A stretch of 64,000 nt of DNA from Gammaproteobacteria bacterium (GCA_016708925.1 JADJET010000006.1:124001-188000); one strand, 5' to 3'; counted from the first letter of the stretch, positions 9,390-19,326 are shown. Numbers and translations are program-made. The notes: generated from the letters alone by a model not told the origin.

Positions 9390-10289
9390 TCAGCGGGTTT
9401 TGCAGCCGGCCAGTCGCGCCCAGGATTCGCGCACGGTGGGTGGCGCAAAATCGAACCAGGGTGCGTAGGCGTCGCGGACGGCCGCGCACTGGGATTCCAG
9501 AATGCCCGACAAGCATAAACGGCCTCCTGGCGCGGTGAGCGCGGCGATCCGGGGTGCGAGTTCGATCAGCGGGTTGGCGAGGATGTTGGCGAGGATGACC
9601 GCGTAACCGCCGGCGTCCGGCGTTGCGGGTTCGGTGACCACCAGTTGCTCCGGCGTTATGCCGTTGCGCTGTGCATTGGCGCGGGTCGCGGTGAGCGCCT
9701 GGGGATCGATGTCCACCGCCACCGCCCGGGTGGCGCCCAGCAGACAGGCGGCGATGGCCAGAATCCCCGAGCCGCAGCCGAAATCGAGCACACGCGCGCC
9801 AGTCGGCGGTTCGGCGGCCAGCCATTCCAGGCACAGGGCGGTGGTCGGATGATCGCCGCTGCCGAACGCCAGTCCGGGGTCGAGCAGCAGGTTGACGGCG
9901 GCGGGTTCCGGTGGGTCGCACCAGCTCGGGCAGATCCACAGGCGTCCGCCGCAGTGGCGGGGTCGGAAGTGCTCGCGCCAGAGATCATTCCAGGGGCGCT
10001 CCCCCAGTTCACTCCAGCGCGCCGCGGGCACCGGCTCCGGCAGCAGCGCGGCCGCCAGTTGCAGCCAGGCGTCGGTGCGGTCGCAATCGCCGGCAAACAA
10101 TCCGGTCAGGCAGACCTGTTCCCACAGCGGGGTTTCCCCCGGTGGTGGTTCCAGCACCGGGTTGTCGCCGGCATCGCTGAGCGTGACGGCCAGGGCGCCG
10201 GCCGCGAGCAGGGCATCGCAGTGGCGCTCGGCGACCGCGCCGGACACCAGCAGGCTCAGTTGTTGCCAGCCTGGTCGGGAGTCGTTCAC
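9390..10289 (-). CDS. prmA: Ribosomal protein L11 methyltransferase
   Basis: A 299-residue SAM enzyme that trimethylates ribosomal protein L11. DFGCGSGILAIAA is the SAM-binding motif and ILANILANPL is the substrate-proximal NxxxxP-type motif seen in PrmA. GLAFGSGDHPTTALCLEWL is also diagnostic. The start is the GTG at 10289: it overlaps the accC stop as GTGA and gives the expected length, while the longer open frame upstream is only accC read out of frame. It is translationally coupled to accC, in the usual accB-accC-prmA order. Confidence 0.96.
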   Translation of the reverse strand: MNDSRPGWQQLSLLVSGAVAERHCDALLAAGALAVTLSDAGDNPVLEPPPGETPLWEQVCLTGLFAGDCDRTDAWLQLAAALLPEPVPAARWSELGERPWNDLWREHFRPRHCGGRLWICPSWCDPPEPAAVNLLLDPGLAFGSGDHPTTALCLEWLAAEPPTGARVLDFGCGSGILAIAACLLGATRAVAVDIDPQALTATRANAQRNGITPEQLVVTEPATPDAGGYAVILANILANPLIELAPRIAALTAPGGRLCLSGILESQCAAVRDAYAPWFDFAPPTVRESWARLAGCKTR

Positions 10290-11626
10290 AGGCCCAGCTT
10301 TTTCTCCAGGTAGTGAATGTTCACGCCGCCGCGCTGGAAATCCCCATCCCGCACCAGAGTGCGGTGCAGGTCGGTGTTGGTCTTGATGCCCTCGATCACC
10401 AGTTCGTCGAGCGCGGTGCGCATGCGCGCCAGCGCGCTGGCGCGGTCGCGGCCGTGGGTGATGATCTTGGCGATCAGGGAGTCGTAGAAAGGCGGCACCC
10501 GGTAGCCATTGTAGAGATGCGAGTCCACCCGCACGCCGTTGCCGCCCGGCGGGTGGTAGGCCGTCACGCTGCCGGGACTGGGCAGAAAGGTGGTCGCGTC
10601 CTCGGCATTGATGCGGCACTCGAACGCGTGGCCGCGAAATACGACGTCTTTCTGGGTGAAGCTCAAGGGTTCGCCGCCCGCAATCAGCAGTTGTTCGCGG
10701 ACGATGTCGATGCCGGTGATCATCTCCGTCACGGGGTGTTCGACCTGGACCCGGGTGTTCATTTCGATGAAATAAAAATGGCCGTTTTCATACAGAAATT
10801 CGAAGGTGCCGGCGCCCCGGTAGCCGATATCGATACAGGCCTTGACGCAGGCATCCAGGACGCGCTTGCGGGCGGCCTCGGGAATGTCCGGCGCCGGCGC
10901 TTCTTCGAGCACTTTCTGATGGCGGCGCTGCAGCGAGCAGTCGCGGTCGCCCAGATGCACCGCATGGCCCTGGCCATCGGCGAGCACCTGGATTTCCACA
11001 TGGCGCGGCTTTTCGAGGAACTTTTCGATGTAGACGCGGCTGTCGCCAAACGCGGACTGGGCTTCGCTGCGCGTCAGCGTCACCGCGTTCAAGAGGTGGG
11101 GCTCGGCGTGAACCACGCGCATGCCGCGACCACCGCCACCGGCGGCCGCCTTGATGATCATTGGATAGCCCACGTCGCGTGCCACCGCGATGATCTCGGC
11201 CGGGTCGTCGCTGAGGGTGCCGTCCGAACCCGGCACCGTGGGTACGCCGGCGGCCTTCATGGCGGCGATGGCGGATACTTTGTCGCCCATCAGGCGGATC
11301 ACGGCGGGCGAGGGTCCGATGAAGGTGAACCCGCTGCGCTCCACCTGTTCGGCGAAATTGGCGTTCTCCGCCAGGAAACCGTAGCCGGGATGAACCGCGA
11401 CCGCGCCGGTCACTTCCATGGCGCTGATGATGGCCGGGATGTTGAGATAGCTGTCGGCCGACGGATTCGGGCCGATGCAGACGGATTCGTCGGCGAGACG
11501 GACGTGTTTCAGGTCGGCGTCCACCTTGGAGTGCACCGCGACGGTCTTGATGTCGAGTTCCTTGCAGGCGCGCAGAATGCGCAACGCGATCTCGCCCCGG
11601 TTGGCGATCAGGACTTTACTCAGCAT
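10286..11626 (-). CDS. accC: Acetyl-CoA carboxylase biotin carboxylase subunit
   Basis: A 446-residue ATP-grasp enzyme that carboxylates the biotin on AccB, the first step of fatty acid synthesis. MLSKVLIANRGEIALRI is the standard N-terminus, IIKAAAGGGGRGMRVV is the glycine-rich ATP loop, and FIEMNTRVQVEHPVTEMI contains the catalytic and metal-binding residues. It lies 19 bp below accB and its TGA overlaps the prmA start. Confidence 0.98.
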   Translation of the reverse strand: MLSKVLIANRGEIALRILRACKELDIKTVAVHSKVDADLKHVRLADESVCIGPNPSADSYLNIPAIISAMEVTGAVAVHPGYGFLAENANFAEQVERSGFTFIGPSPAVIRLMGDKVSAIAAMKAAGVPTVPGSDGTLSDDPAEIIAVARDVGYPMIIKAAAGGGGRGMRVVHAEPHLLNAVTLTRSEAQSAFGDSRVYIEKFLEKPRHVEIQVLADGQGHAVHLGDRDCSLQRRHQKVLEEAPAPDIPEAARKRVLDACVKACIDIGYRGAGTFEFLYENGHFYFIEMNTRVQVEHPVTEMITGIDIVREQLLIAGGEPLSFTQKDVVFRGHAFECRINAEDATTFLPSPGSVTAYHPPGGNGVRVDSHLYNGYRVPPFYDSLIAKIITHGRDRASALARMRTALDELVIEGIKTNTDLHRTLVRDGDFQRGGVNIHYLEKKLGL

Positions 11627-11645
11627 GGAGAGAGGGTTCCGCGGG

Positions 11646-12083
11646 CTAGAGAATGGTGATCAGGGGCTGGTCGTATTCCACTGGTGCGCCGTCCTCGACG
11701 AGGATGGCGCCGATGACGCCGGCCTTGTCGGCTTCGATCTGGTTCATCATTTTCATGGCCTCGACGATGCAGAGCACATCGCCGACTTTGACGCTCTGGC
11801 CCACGTCCACGAAGGCTTTGGTGCCGGGCGCAGGGGACCGATAGAAAGTACCGACCATGGGTGAAGCCACCAGATGGCCCGCGATGGCCGGCGCCGTGGG
11901 TGCGGCATTGGCGGGTACCGGTGCGGTCGCCGGCGGCGCGGCAAAGGCCATCTGGGGCGCGGCATAGGTTGCCGGGCGATGGCGGCAGATACGGACCGAC
12001 TCCTCGCCCTCGCGGATTTCCAGTTCGTCGATATTGGACTCTTCGAGCAATTCGATGAGTTTCTTGACCTTGCGTATATCCAT
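11646..12083 (-). CDS. accB: Acetyl-CoA carboxylase biotin carboxyl carrier protein
   Basis: A 145-residue carrier. The C-terminal biotinyl domain shows CIVEAMKMMNQIEAD with the biotinylated lysine in EAMKM, preceded by PMVGTFYRSPAPG (the conserved thumb region). The middle is an Ala/Pro-rich flexible linker, and the N-terminus MDIRKVKKLIELLEESN is typical. It heads the accB-accC-prmA run and sits below aroQ in the same direction (45 bp gap), which is the common aroQ-accB-accC order. Confidence 0.98.
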   Translation of the reverse strand: MDIRKVKKLIELLEESNIDELEIREGEESVRICRHRPATYAAPQMAFAAPPATAPVPANAAPTAPAIAGHLVASPMVGTFYRSPAPGTKAFVDVGQSVKVGDVLCIVEAMKMMNQIEADKAGVIGAILVEDGAPVEYDQPLITIL

Positions 12084-12128
12084 GAACCCTCCGTTGCAGG
12101 TGATGGCGGTTTATTTTGATTCTGAGCG

Positions 12129-12575
12129 TCAGGCCGGCGCGCTGAGGCTGGCCAGTGCAGCTTGCAGCGCCAGTTCGTAGCCCAGTGCGCCCAGCCCGCA
12201 GATGACGCCGCTGGCAATATCCGAGAAATAGGAGTGATGGCGGAAGGCTTCACGCCGGTACACATTGGACAGATGGACTTCGATAAAGGGTATGGCGACG
12301 GCGAGCAGGGCATCACGCAGCGCCACGCTGGTGTGGGTGAAGGCCGCCGGATTGATCAGGATGTGGTCGACGCCCTCGCGACCCGCAGCCTGCACCCGCT
12401 CGATCAGTTCGGCTTCGGAGTTGCTTTGCAGATGCACGAAATCGTGGCCTGCGGCAGTACATAATTGTTCCAGGCGGGCGTTGATGTCCGCCAGCGTGGC
12501 CGCGCCGTACACGCCGGGTTCCCGGGTGCCGAGCAGATTGAGGTTGGGGCCGTGCAGCGCCAGTATGGTGGCCAT
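12129..12575 (-). CDS. aroQ: Type II 3-dehydroquinate dehydratase
   Basis: A 148-residue enzyme of the shikimate pathway. Motifs: LALHGPNLNLLGTREP at the N-terminus (active-site Arg), LQSNSEAELIE, NPAAFTHTSVALRDAL (substrate-binding Asn and Thr/Ser) and EVHLSNVYRRE (catalytic His). I chose the ATG at 12575 because it places the conserved motif next to the start and gives the family length; an in-frame extension of 17 codons to 12626 has no family character. It leads the aroQ-accB-accC group. Confidence 0.96.
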   Translation of the reverse strand: MATILALHGPNLNLLGTREPGVYGAATLADINARLEQLCTAAGHDFVHLQSNSEAELIERVQAAGREGVDHILINPAAFTHTSVALRDALLAVAIPFIEVHLSNVYRREAFRHHSYFSDIASGVICGLGALGYELALQAALASLSAPA

Positions 12576-12698
12576 GGATTGGCTTCTGATGGAGTCGTGA
12601 CGCGGTGGAGCGGAAGTGTGCCTCAAGCCCGCTTTGTTGTCCAGATGGCCGGCAAATTGGCAGACGTTAAACGCACATTCGCCACATATTGCCGGCAG

Positions 12699-14486
12699 TT
12701 AACGGATTCCGGACATGGCGGCCGCAACCCCCGGAGGCGCGGTCAGCGCGCTCAGCACGATGGTTTCGGTGAGCAACTGCGGCAGGATGCGCGCCGGTTC
12801 CCCGGGCGGAAAATACAGGTAAAGCGGCACGCCGCTGCGGCCGTGGGCATTGAGCAACGCGGTGATTTCGGGATCGTAGCGGGTCCAGTCGCCCTTCAGA
12901 TAATGAATGCCGCGCTGCTTCAGGGTGGCGCGGAACCGATCCGACGCCAGCGCCATGCGCTCATTGGCCAGGCAGGTGATGCACCAGTCCGCCGTGAGAT
13001 TGACGAATACCGGCGCGCCGGCGCTGCGCAGGGCGTCGAGGCGCGCCGCGTTATAGGGTTCCCATGGGCGTTCCGCCGGAGCGCCGGCCGGCAGTGCCAG
13101 TGGCAATCCCAGCCCCGCGACCAGCAGCGCGGCCGCGACCACCCGCCCTGGCACACGCCGGCTGCGGCCAGCCAGCCACGCCGCCAGCGCCACCAGCAGC
13201 AGGCCGAAGGCGGCGGCCAGCACCCGGTCGATATCCGTCTGCCGACCGAGCACCCAGAGCAGCCAGAGCACGGTCGCGTACAGGGGAAAGGCGAGCAGTT
13301 GGCGAAAAGTTTCCATCCAGGGACCGGGGCGGGGCAGGCGCCTGAGCAACCCCGGCAGCGCGGTCAACACGAGAAATGGCAGTGCCATGCCGAACCCGAG
13401 GGCGGCGAAGACGCCCAGCGTGATCGCCGGCGGCAGGGTCAGGGCGACGCCCAGCGCGGTGCCCATGAAGGGCGCGCTGCAGGGGCTGGCGACCACCGTG
13501 GCCAGCACGCCGGTCAGGAACGACGCGCCCAGGCCGTTGCCGCGGGCGGCGCTGCCGCCCAGGCGGCCGGGATTGATGAGCAGAGGCAACTGGCCGCCAA
13601 ACCCGAGTGCCATCAGGAAAAACAGATACGCCAACGCGGTGACGAAGCCCGGCGACTGCAACTGGAAGCCCCAGCCGACGGCCTCTCCCGCACGGCGCAG
13701 GACCAGCAGCAGCACCGCGATGGCGACAAAGCTGAGCACCACGCCGGTGGCGTAGGCAAGACCGTGACTCGCGACGCGGTGGCGGTGGGCGTGCGCCGTG
13801 GTGAGGCTCATCACCTTGATCGAGAGTACCGGAAACACGCAGGGCATGAGGTTCAGGATCAAGCCGCCGAGGATCGCAAAACCCAGCAGCGTGAACAGTC
13901 CCGGCGCACTGGCCGTGACAGAACCGGCCGTTAAAGAGCTGGCGGGGACGGAGCTGGCGGTGATGACGGCGGGTGCCGGCGCGGCGGTCGGGGCAATCGC
14001 TCCGGTCGCAAAATCGACCGTGAAATACTGGGTGTGGGGTGGGTAGCACAGGCCGGCATCGGCGCAGCCCTGGGAGGTTACGCGCAGCGTGATCGCGGGC
14101 GGTGGCGGCTGGAGAAAATCGACACTGACCAGTGTGCTGTCATAGAACACTTCGAGATTCTTGCCGTAGTAATCATCGTAGATCTCGCGGCCCTTGCCGG
14201 CGTGGATCCTGGTGGCAATCAGCGCGCCATTCGCGTCCCGAGCCTGCACGGCAAAGTTGTCTTTGTAGAGGTAGTAGCCCGGCGCGATGGCCCACTCGAG
14301 CGCCGCCTTGCCGCCGTCGAGTGTGATGGTGAGTTGATAGGCTTGTTCAACCGGGAGAAAGTGCTGATCGGCCTGAAGCAGGCTCGCGTTGTTGCCCGCG
14401 GACGCAAAGGGGTCGGCGGCCATGGCGGGGGTCGAGCCCAGGATCAGCAGCAACCAGTACAGAGCAAAACTACGGTAGCGCGGCAT
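12699..14486 (-). CDS. dsbD: Thiol:disulfide interchange protein DsbD
   Basis: A membrane protein of about 595 residues that carries electrons from cytoplasmic thioredoxin to periplasmic DsbC/DsbG and CcmG. A signal peptide (ALYWLLLILGSTPAMA) is followed by the alpha domain with CADAGLC, then eight membrane helices with NLMPCVFPVLSIKV and VASPCSAPFMG, and the gamma thioredoxin domain with ADWCITC. All three cysteine pairs are present. I prefer the ATG at 14486 (MPRYRSFAL) to the in-frame start at 14546 because it begins the signal peptide. Divergent from the DUF2333 gene. Confidence 0.95.
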   Translation of the reverse strand: MPRYRSFALYWLLLILGSTPAMAADPFASAGNNASLLQADQHFLPVEQAYQLTITLDGGKAALEWAIAPGYYLYKDNFAVQARDANGALIATRIHAGKGREIYDDYYGKNLEVFYDSTLVSVDFLQPPPPAITLRVTSQGCADAGLCYPPHTQYFTVDFATGAIAPTAAPAPAVITASSVPASSLTAGSVTASAPGLFTLLGFAILGGLILNLMPCVFPVLSIKVMSLTTAHAHRHRVASHGLAYATGVVLSFVAIAVLLLVLRRAGEAVGWGFQLQSPGFVTALAYLFFLMALGFGGQLPLLINPGRLGGSAARGNGLGASFLTGVLATVVASPCSAPFMGTALGVALTLPPAITLGVFAALGFGMALPFLVLTALPGLLRRLPRPGPWMETFRQLLAFPLYATVLWLLWVLGRQTDIDRVLAAAFGLLLVALAAWLAGRSRRVPGRVVAAALLVAGLGLPLALPAGAPAERPWEPYNAARLDALRSAGAPVFVNLTADWCITCLANERMALASDRFRATLKQRGIHYLKGDWTRYDPEITALLNAHGRSGVPLYLYFPPGEPARILPQLLTETIVLSALTAPPGVAAAMSGIR

Positions 14487-14624
14487 GGACTGGTCTGCGG
14501 TTGGGGGCGGCCCGGCTTCGACCCGGCAGCGGGGACTTGGTTTCAAGGCCGGTTATTGTGGCGTATTCTGGGCCCTGCCGCAGCTCAAGCTGCGGGGCCG
14601 ATTCTCATCACGGACAGTACGACC

Positions 14625-15647
14625 ATGGCGATCAAAGACTGGGTGCGGAATGCGCGCGGGAATACCGGCGGGGTGACCACCGCGTCGCGCAATCTGAGTG
14701 TCGGTGCCTGGATGGTGGTGGCCGCCGCGCTGGTCACGCTCGCGCTGGGGCTGTCCTGGTACTGGTCGCGGCAGCCGCAACTGGCCCCGCTGCTGGCGGG
14801 CGCGGACCGCACCAGCGTCAGCGGCGCACGCACCACGGCGACACTCATCGCGCTGGTGGACACGCTGCTCGACAAGCCGGGCGGCTATCTGACCAACGAC
14901 ATGCTGCCGCCCGGGCTCTGGCTCGACAATATGCCGAACTGGGAGTTTGGCGTTGTGGTGCAGGTGCGCGACGCCGCGAAGGCGTTTCGCGAGGCGTTCA
15001 GCCGCTCCCAGTCCCAGTCGACGGAAGATCCGGATCTCGCCCTCGCCGAGCCGCTGCTGAATTACGACACGGATCGCTGGATTTTTCCGGCGACGGAAGA
15101 TGAGTACCGCAAAGGTCGCGATCATCTGGCGCGCTACTACGTACGTCTGCTCGATGGCGATGAAAGCAACGCGCAGTTTTATGCCCGCGCCGACAATCTC
15201 CGCTACTGGCTGGGCACCGTGCAGAGCCGGCTCGGCAGCCTGTCCCAGCGTCTGGGGGCCAGCGTCGGCCAGCGCCGGCTCGGCGTCAAAGCGGGTGAAG
15301 GCGCGGATGCCGCCGCCGCGCACCCGGCCTCTGCGGTAGTCAAGCCGTCCTGGTGGAAAATTGACGATACGTTTTTCGAGGCGCGCGGCACGGCCTGGGC
15401 GCTGATCCAGTTGCTCAAGGCGGCGGAAGTGGATTTCGCGGACGTGCTGCAAAAGAAAAATGCCCAGGTCAGCCTGCGCCAGATCATCCGCGAACTGGAG
15501 GCGACGCAGAAACCGCTGCTTACGCCCATCATCCTGAACGGCAACGGGTTTGGCGTGCTCGCCAACCACTCCATCACCATGGCGTCCTACATCAGCCGCG
15601 CGAATGCCGCGTTGATCGATTTGCGGGAACTGCTCGCGCAGGGCTGA
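14625..15647 (+). CDS. DUF2333 family membrane-anchored protein
   Basis: A 340-residue protein with one N-terminal transmembrane helix (about residues 27-45, MVVAAALVTLALGLSWYW) and a long soluble domain containing DTLLDKPGGYLTNDMLPPG and WWKIDDTFFEARGTAWAL, which match my memory of the DUF2333 family common in gammaproteobacteria. Function is unknown. The ATG at 14625 begins MAIKDWVRNA; no strong SD is seen. It is divergent from dsbD and followed by the PAS-GGDEF-EAL gene with a 142 bp gap. Confidence 0.8.
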   Translation: MAIKDWVRNARGNTGGVTTASRNLSVGAWMVVAAALVTLALGLSWYWSRQPQLAPLLAGADRTSVSGARTTATLIALVDTLLDKPGGYLTNDMLPPGLWLDNMPNWEFGVVVQVRDAAKAFREAFSRSQSQSTEDPDLALAEPLLNYDTDRWIFPATEDEYRKGRDHLARYYVRLLDGDESNAQFYARADNLRYWLGTVQSRLGSLSQRLGASVGQRRLGVKAGEGADAAAAHPASAVVKPSWWKIDDTFFEARGTAWALIQLLKAAEVDFADVLQKKNAQVSLRQIIRELEATQKPLLTPIILNGNGFGVLANHSITMASYISRANAALIDLRELLAQG

Positions 15648-15789
15648 GGCGGAAATTGCATCTGCGGCTACGGGCTGAACGCGTTGTGGCGCACGGTGCG
15701 TTTATGATGGCGTGCGCAGGGCCGATGTGGCAGCCGGCTGGCGCATACTCGCCAACCAGGGCTTATATCCAAGGCGGATCAGATCAACG

Positions 15790-18312
15790 ATGGCAGGCAT
15801 CGGCCCTAAAGCAGCAACCGGGACTTCGGCGGACGGGCTCTGGACGGGCGAGGACTTTGATCTTCCCACGTTGATACTCGGCGAGCAGCAGACCGGGATC
15901 GCGGTGCTGGACGCCCGGCGCAGGATCATTTGCTGGAATCGCTGGATGGTCGACTGGACCGGCGTAGCGGCACCGCAAGCCTTGAACGGCCGTCTCGAAG
16001 ACCTGTTTCCCGATCTGGCGGCGAGCGAGTTGCTGAGCGCGCTGGCGCAGGTTGCGGAGAACGGGGTCGCCATCAGTTGGTCGCAGCACCTCGACCCGGA
16101 ACGGCTCGACCGCGTCGAGACCGCCATGACGCCCGGTGACAGGGCCCTGCCGCTGTTTCGTCTCTCGATGTCGCCCGTGCCCCTGCCCGCTGGCGGTGGC
16201 AGTTTGCTGGAGGTGGTGGAGGCACCTTTCCAGCCAGCTGGGGCGCGGCCGCGCGGCGCTCGCCCCGGCATGGCAGAGGCCTCCCGTCGCGCGGTCTACC
16301 TGGACGATGGACGCGCCGGCGCGATTGAGCTGGACGCCGGCGGGCGCATTCAGTCGGTGAACCATGCCTTCGGCGCCATCACCGGGTTTGCGCCGGAACA
16401 TCTGAGCGGAGCGCCGGCACGGCTCGTGTTTCCGGTGCTTGGCCGCCGCTCCGGCGCGGACGTGCTGGCGCGGTTGCTGGGTGAGGTCAATCCCCAGGGC
16501 CGCTTGCAGGCCGTCACCGCGGCCGGCGATCTGCGGTGGTTGGATGTATCGCCCTGCACACCGATCGATGCGCCCGACGGATTGGTCTTGTTGTGCCGCG
16601 ACGATACCGTGCGACTGGATGAGCGCCGGGAGCTGCAACTCAAGGCCGAGCAAGTCGCGGCACTGTTCGCCCAGGTTGCCGACGGCGCGTTGCTGATGGA
16701 TCAGCGGGGGCGTATCGAACGGGTGAATGTCCCCGCGCTCGAATTATTGGGCCTCGACTTTGACCAGACCACCGGCCGCAGTGTCGAGGATCTCGTCGGC
16801 TTTGTTGACGCAGAAACCAACACGCCGGTGCTGGTACTGCAAGCGGCCTTGGCGCGCGGAGCGGCCCTGACGATGCCAGCGGGCACCGTCCTGCGCCGCG
16901 CCGATGGCGGCAGCCTTCAGGTGGCGGCAACCCTGACACCCCTGCGGGATCAGGACAACGAACTGGTCGGCGGACTGCTGGTGTTTCGAGCCTGCACCGC
17001 AGCGCCCCAGGTTTCGCAGCGACTCGCGTGGCAGGCGGAGCACGATGCGCTCACCGGACTGAGCAACAGGTCCGCGCTGGCCAGGGCGATTGGCCAGCGG
17101 CTGGGGCAAATTCGTGGCGGCGAACCGGTTGCCGTCCTGCTGTATATCGACGTCGCGAATTTTTCGCTGGTCAACGATACCTGCGGTCACGCGGCGGGCG
17201 ACACTCTGCTGCAACAGGTGGCACGGCTGTTGGAACGGCACATCGGGCCCGGCGAGATGCTGGCGCGGATCGGCAATGACGAGTTTGCGCTGCTGCTGCA
17301 ACGGCGGGACGCTGCGGCCGGTTGCGCGGTCGCCGAAGCGGTGCTGGCAGACTTCCAGGTGTTCTCGTTTCCCGGGGGCGAGCGTCGCATCAAGATCGGA
17401 GTCAATATCGGCGTCGAAATGATCGACAGTCGGTCCGATTCTGACATCGACGTTCTGGTGGCGGCGGCGGCGAGCTGCGCCAAGGCCAAGGAAATGGGCC
17501 GCAACCGGATGCATTTTGCGGTGGTCGGCGGTCGCAGCGGTCGTGGCGATGGCCTTGATGCCTGGGTGCCCAGGATCAGTGCGGCGCTGGACGAAAACCG
17601 GTTCCGGTTGTTGTTTCAGCCGATCATCGAGCTCCGTTCCGACGCGGAGCCGGGGGTGCGGCATTGCGAAGCCCTGGTCCGGATGGTCGGTGCCGGCGGT
17701 GAGCTGATTTCCCCTCAGGGCTTTATTCCGGCGGCGGAACGCTATGGCCTCATCGAGGATATCGACCGCTGGGTGGTTGCGGAGGCGGTACGGGTACTGC
17801 AAGGGCTGCCCCGCGCGCAGCGCGATGGCTTCAAGCTCTCGGTCAATCTGTCGGGCGCCACCATCAGCGACGAATCCAGCGCCGATTACATTCTGGACCT
17901 GCTGAACCGCTCCGGAGTCGATCCGCGCCGCTTGCAGTTCGAGATCACTGAAACCGCGGCGATTCGCCAGTTTGACCGCGCCCTCAGCCTGATTCACCGG
18001 CTGCGCGCCCACGGCTGTTACGTTGCCCTCGACGACTTCGGCAGCGGCCTGTCGTCATTGCGCTATCTTCAGGAAATCCCGGTCGATTGCCTCAAGATCG
18101 ATGGCGCCTTCATTCGCAAGATGGAATTGAGCGATGTGGATTTCACCATGGTGAGCACCATCAATCACCTGGCACACATCATGGGCATTGCGACCATCGC
18201 CGAAAGTGTCGAGAACGCGTTCCAGTTGTCGATGCTGCGCGAGCTGGGCGTCGACTATGCCCAGGGGTTTTTCATTGCCATGCCACAGCCGCTGGAAAGC
18301 ATACTGGCTTGA
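15790..18312 (+). CDS. PAS-GGDEF-EAL protein, probable c-di-GMP phosphodiesterase
   Basis: About 840 residues. Three PAS-like sensor segments come first (TGIAVLDARRRIICWNRWM; GAIELDAGGRIQSVNHAFG; GALLMDQRGRIERVNVPAL), then a GGDEF domain (HDALTGLSNRSAL) and an EAL domain. The cyclase signature is GNDEF instead of GGDEF, so cyclase activity is doubtful. The EAL domain keeps CEALVRM, NLSG, EITETA, DDFGSG, CLKIDGAFI, AESVE and QGF, so it should hydrolyse c-di-GMP. A longer GTG start at 15712 is possible; I prefer the ATG at 15790, though its SD is weak. No predicted membrane segment, so it is probably cytosolic. Confidence 0.9.
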   Translation: MAGIGPKAATGTSADGLWTGEDFDLPTLILGEQQTGIAVLDARRRIICWNRWMVDWTGVAAPQALNGRLEDLFPDLAASELLSALAQVAENGVAISWSQHLDPERLDRVETAMTPGDRALPLFRLSMSPVPLPAGGGSLLEVVEAPFQPAGARPRGARPGMAEASRRAVYLDDGRAGAIELDAGGRIQSVNHAFGAITGFAPEHLSGAPARLVFPVLGRRSGADVLARLLGEVNPQGRLQAVTAAGDLRWLDVSPCTPIDAPDGLVLLCRDDTVRLDERRELQLKAEQVAALFAQVADGALLMDQRGRIERVNVPALELLGLDFDQTTGRSVEDLVGFVDAETNTPVLVLQAALARGAALTMPAGTVLRRADGGSLQVAATLTPLRDQDNELVGGLLVFRACTAAPQVSQRLAWQAEHDALTGLSNRSALARAIGQRLGQIRGGEPVAVLLYIDVANFSLVNDTCGHAAGDTLLQQVARLLERHIGPGEMLARIGNDEFALLLQRRDAAAGCAVAEAVLADFQVFSFPGGERRIKIGVNIGVEMIDSRSDSDIDVLVAAAASCAKAKEMGRNRMHFAVVGGRSGRGDGLDAWVPRISAALDENRFRLLFQPIIELRSDAEPGVRHCEALVRMVGAGGELISPQGFIPAAERYGLIEDIDRWVVAEAVRVLQGLPRAQRDGFKLSVNLSGATISDESSADYILDLLNRSGVDPRRLQFEITETAAIRQFDRALSLIHRLRAHGCYVALDDFGSGLSSLRYLQEIPVDCLKIDGAFIRKMELSDVDFTMVSTINHLAHIMGIATIAESVENAFQLSMLRELGVDYAQGFFIAMPQPLESILA

Positions 18313-18315
18313 CCA

Positions 18316-19326
18316 TCATCCAGGGGCCGTGGCGAAAAACCGCGCCACCAGATCGGCATGCCGTGCCGGCGCCAGCCGCGGTCCGTACTGGGCGACCACT
18401 GCGGCGGCGGCGAGATTGGCAAAGCGCCCCGCGGCGACGTGATCGAAGCCCTGGGTGAGTCCGTAAAGAAACGCTCCCGCAAACATGTCGCCCGCGCCAT
18501 TGGTATCGACGGCGGTCGCCGGCGTAGCCGGAATCCGGTGCAGCTCGCGGCCGTCGCACACCAGGGCGCCGCGCGCACCGAGGGTGATGGCGAAGGACTC
18601 GGCATCGGCGCGCAGCCGCTCGGCGGCGGTTTCCACATCGTGCGCGTCCGTCCAGCGGCACGCTTCATCGCCGTTGCAGAACAGCAGGTCCACACGTCCA
18701 CCGGCGATGGCGCGGAGTTCGTTCCCGAAATGCGCCACGATGCCGGGGTCGGACAGGCTGAGCGCGACCCGCGTGCCATGCTGCCGGGCCAGTTCGCGGG
18801 CGCGGATGGCGGCGGCGCGGCCGCTGGGCGAAGTGGCCAGGTAACCTTCGATGTAGAGATAGGTGGCGGCGGCGAGCGCTTCCGGATCGAGGTTTTCCGG
18901 CGCCAGCGATTCGCTGATCCCCAGAAAAGTATTCATCGTGCGTTCGGCATCCGGCGTGATCAGCACCAGGCATTTGCCGGTGGTGCCCGCCGGGAGTCCG
19001 GTGGCGCCGTTGTGGGCCACTCCCGCCGTGGCCAGGTCGTGCAGATAGAAATGACCGTTGTCGTCGTCGGCGACCCGGCACGAGTAGTAACCGCGACCGC
19101 CGAAGCAGCTCACCGCGATCACCGTGTTGGCGCCCGATCCCCCGCTGGCCCGGCGCGCCAGGGTCAGATGGTCGCCGAACACATCCAGCAACTGGTTTTG
19201 GCGCGGTTCGTCGACCAGGGTCATGACCCCTTTCTCGATCCCGTGGGCGCGGAGTTCGGCGTCGGTAACCCGTAGCTCGGTATCCACCAGGGCGGCGCCC
19301 AGTCCGTAAACATCGAAACGCTGCAT
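18316..19326 (-). CDS. PfkB-family (adenosine kinase-like) sugar kinase
   Basis: A 336-residue ribokinase-fold kinase. RRASGGSGANTVIAVSCFGG is the N-terminal sugar-binding signature, and VDTNGAGDMFAGAFLYGL is the PfkB anion-hole motif with the catalytic Asp. The overall layout (YGLGAALVDTEL at the start) resembles the adenosine kinase branch common in proteobacteria; the substrate cannot be set from sequence alone. The start is the ATG at 19326; an in-frame upstream extension has no family resemblance. It converges with the EAL gene, with 3 bp between stops, and is divergent from mrcB. Confidence 0.88.
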   Translation of the reverse strand: MQRFDVYGLGAALVDTELRVTDAELRAHGIEKGVMTLVDEPRQNQLLDVFGDHLTLARRASGGSGANTVIAVSCFGGRGYYSCRVADDDNGHFYLHDLATAGVAHNGATGLPAGTTGKCLVLITPDAERTMNTFLGISESLAPENLDPEALAAATYLYIEGYLATSPSGRAAAIRARELARQHGTRVALSLSDPGIVAHFGNELRAIAGGRVDLLFCNGDEACRWTDAHDVETAAERLRADAESFAITLGARGALVCDGRELHRIPATPATAVDTNGAGDMFAGAFLYGLTQGFDHVAAGRFANLAAAAVVAQYGPRLAPARHADLVARFFATAPG

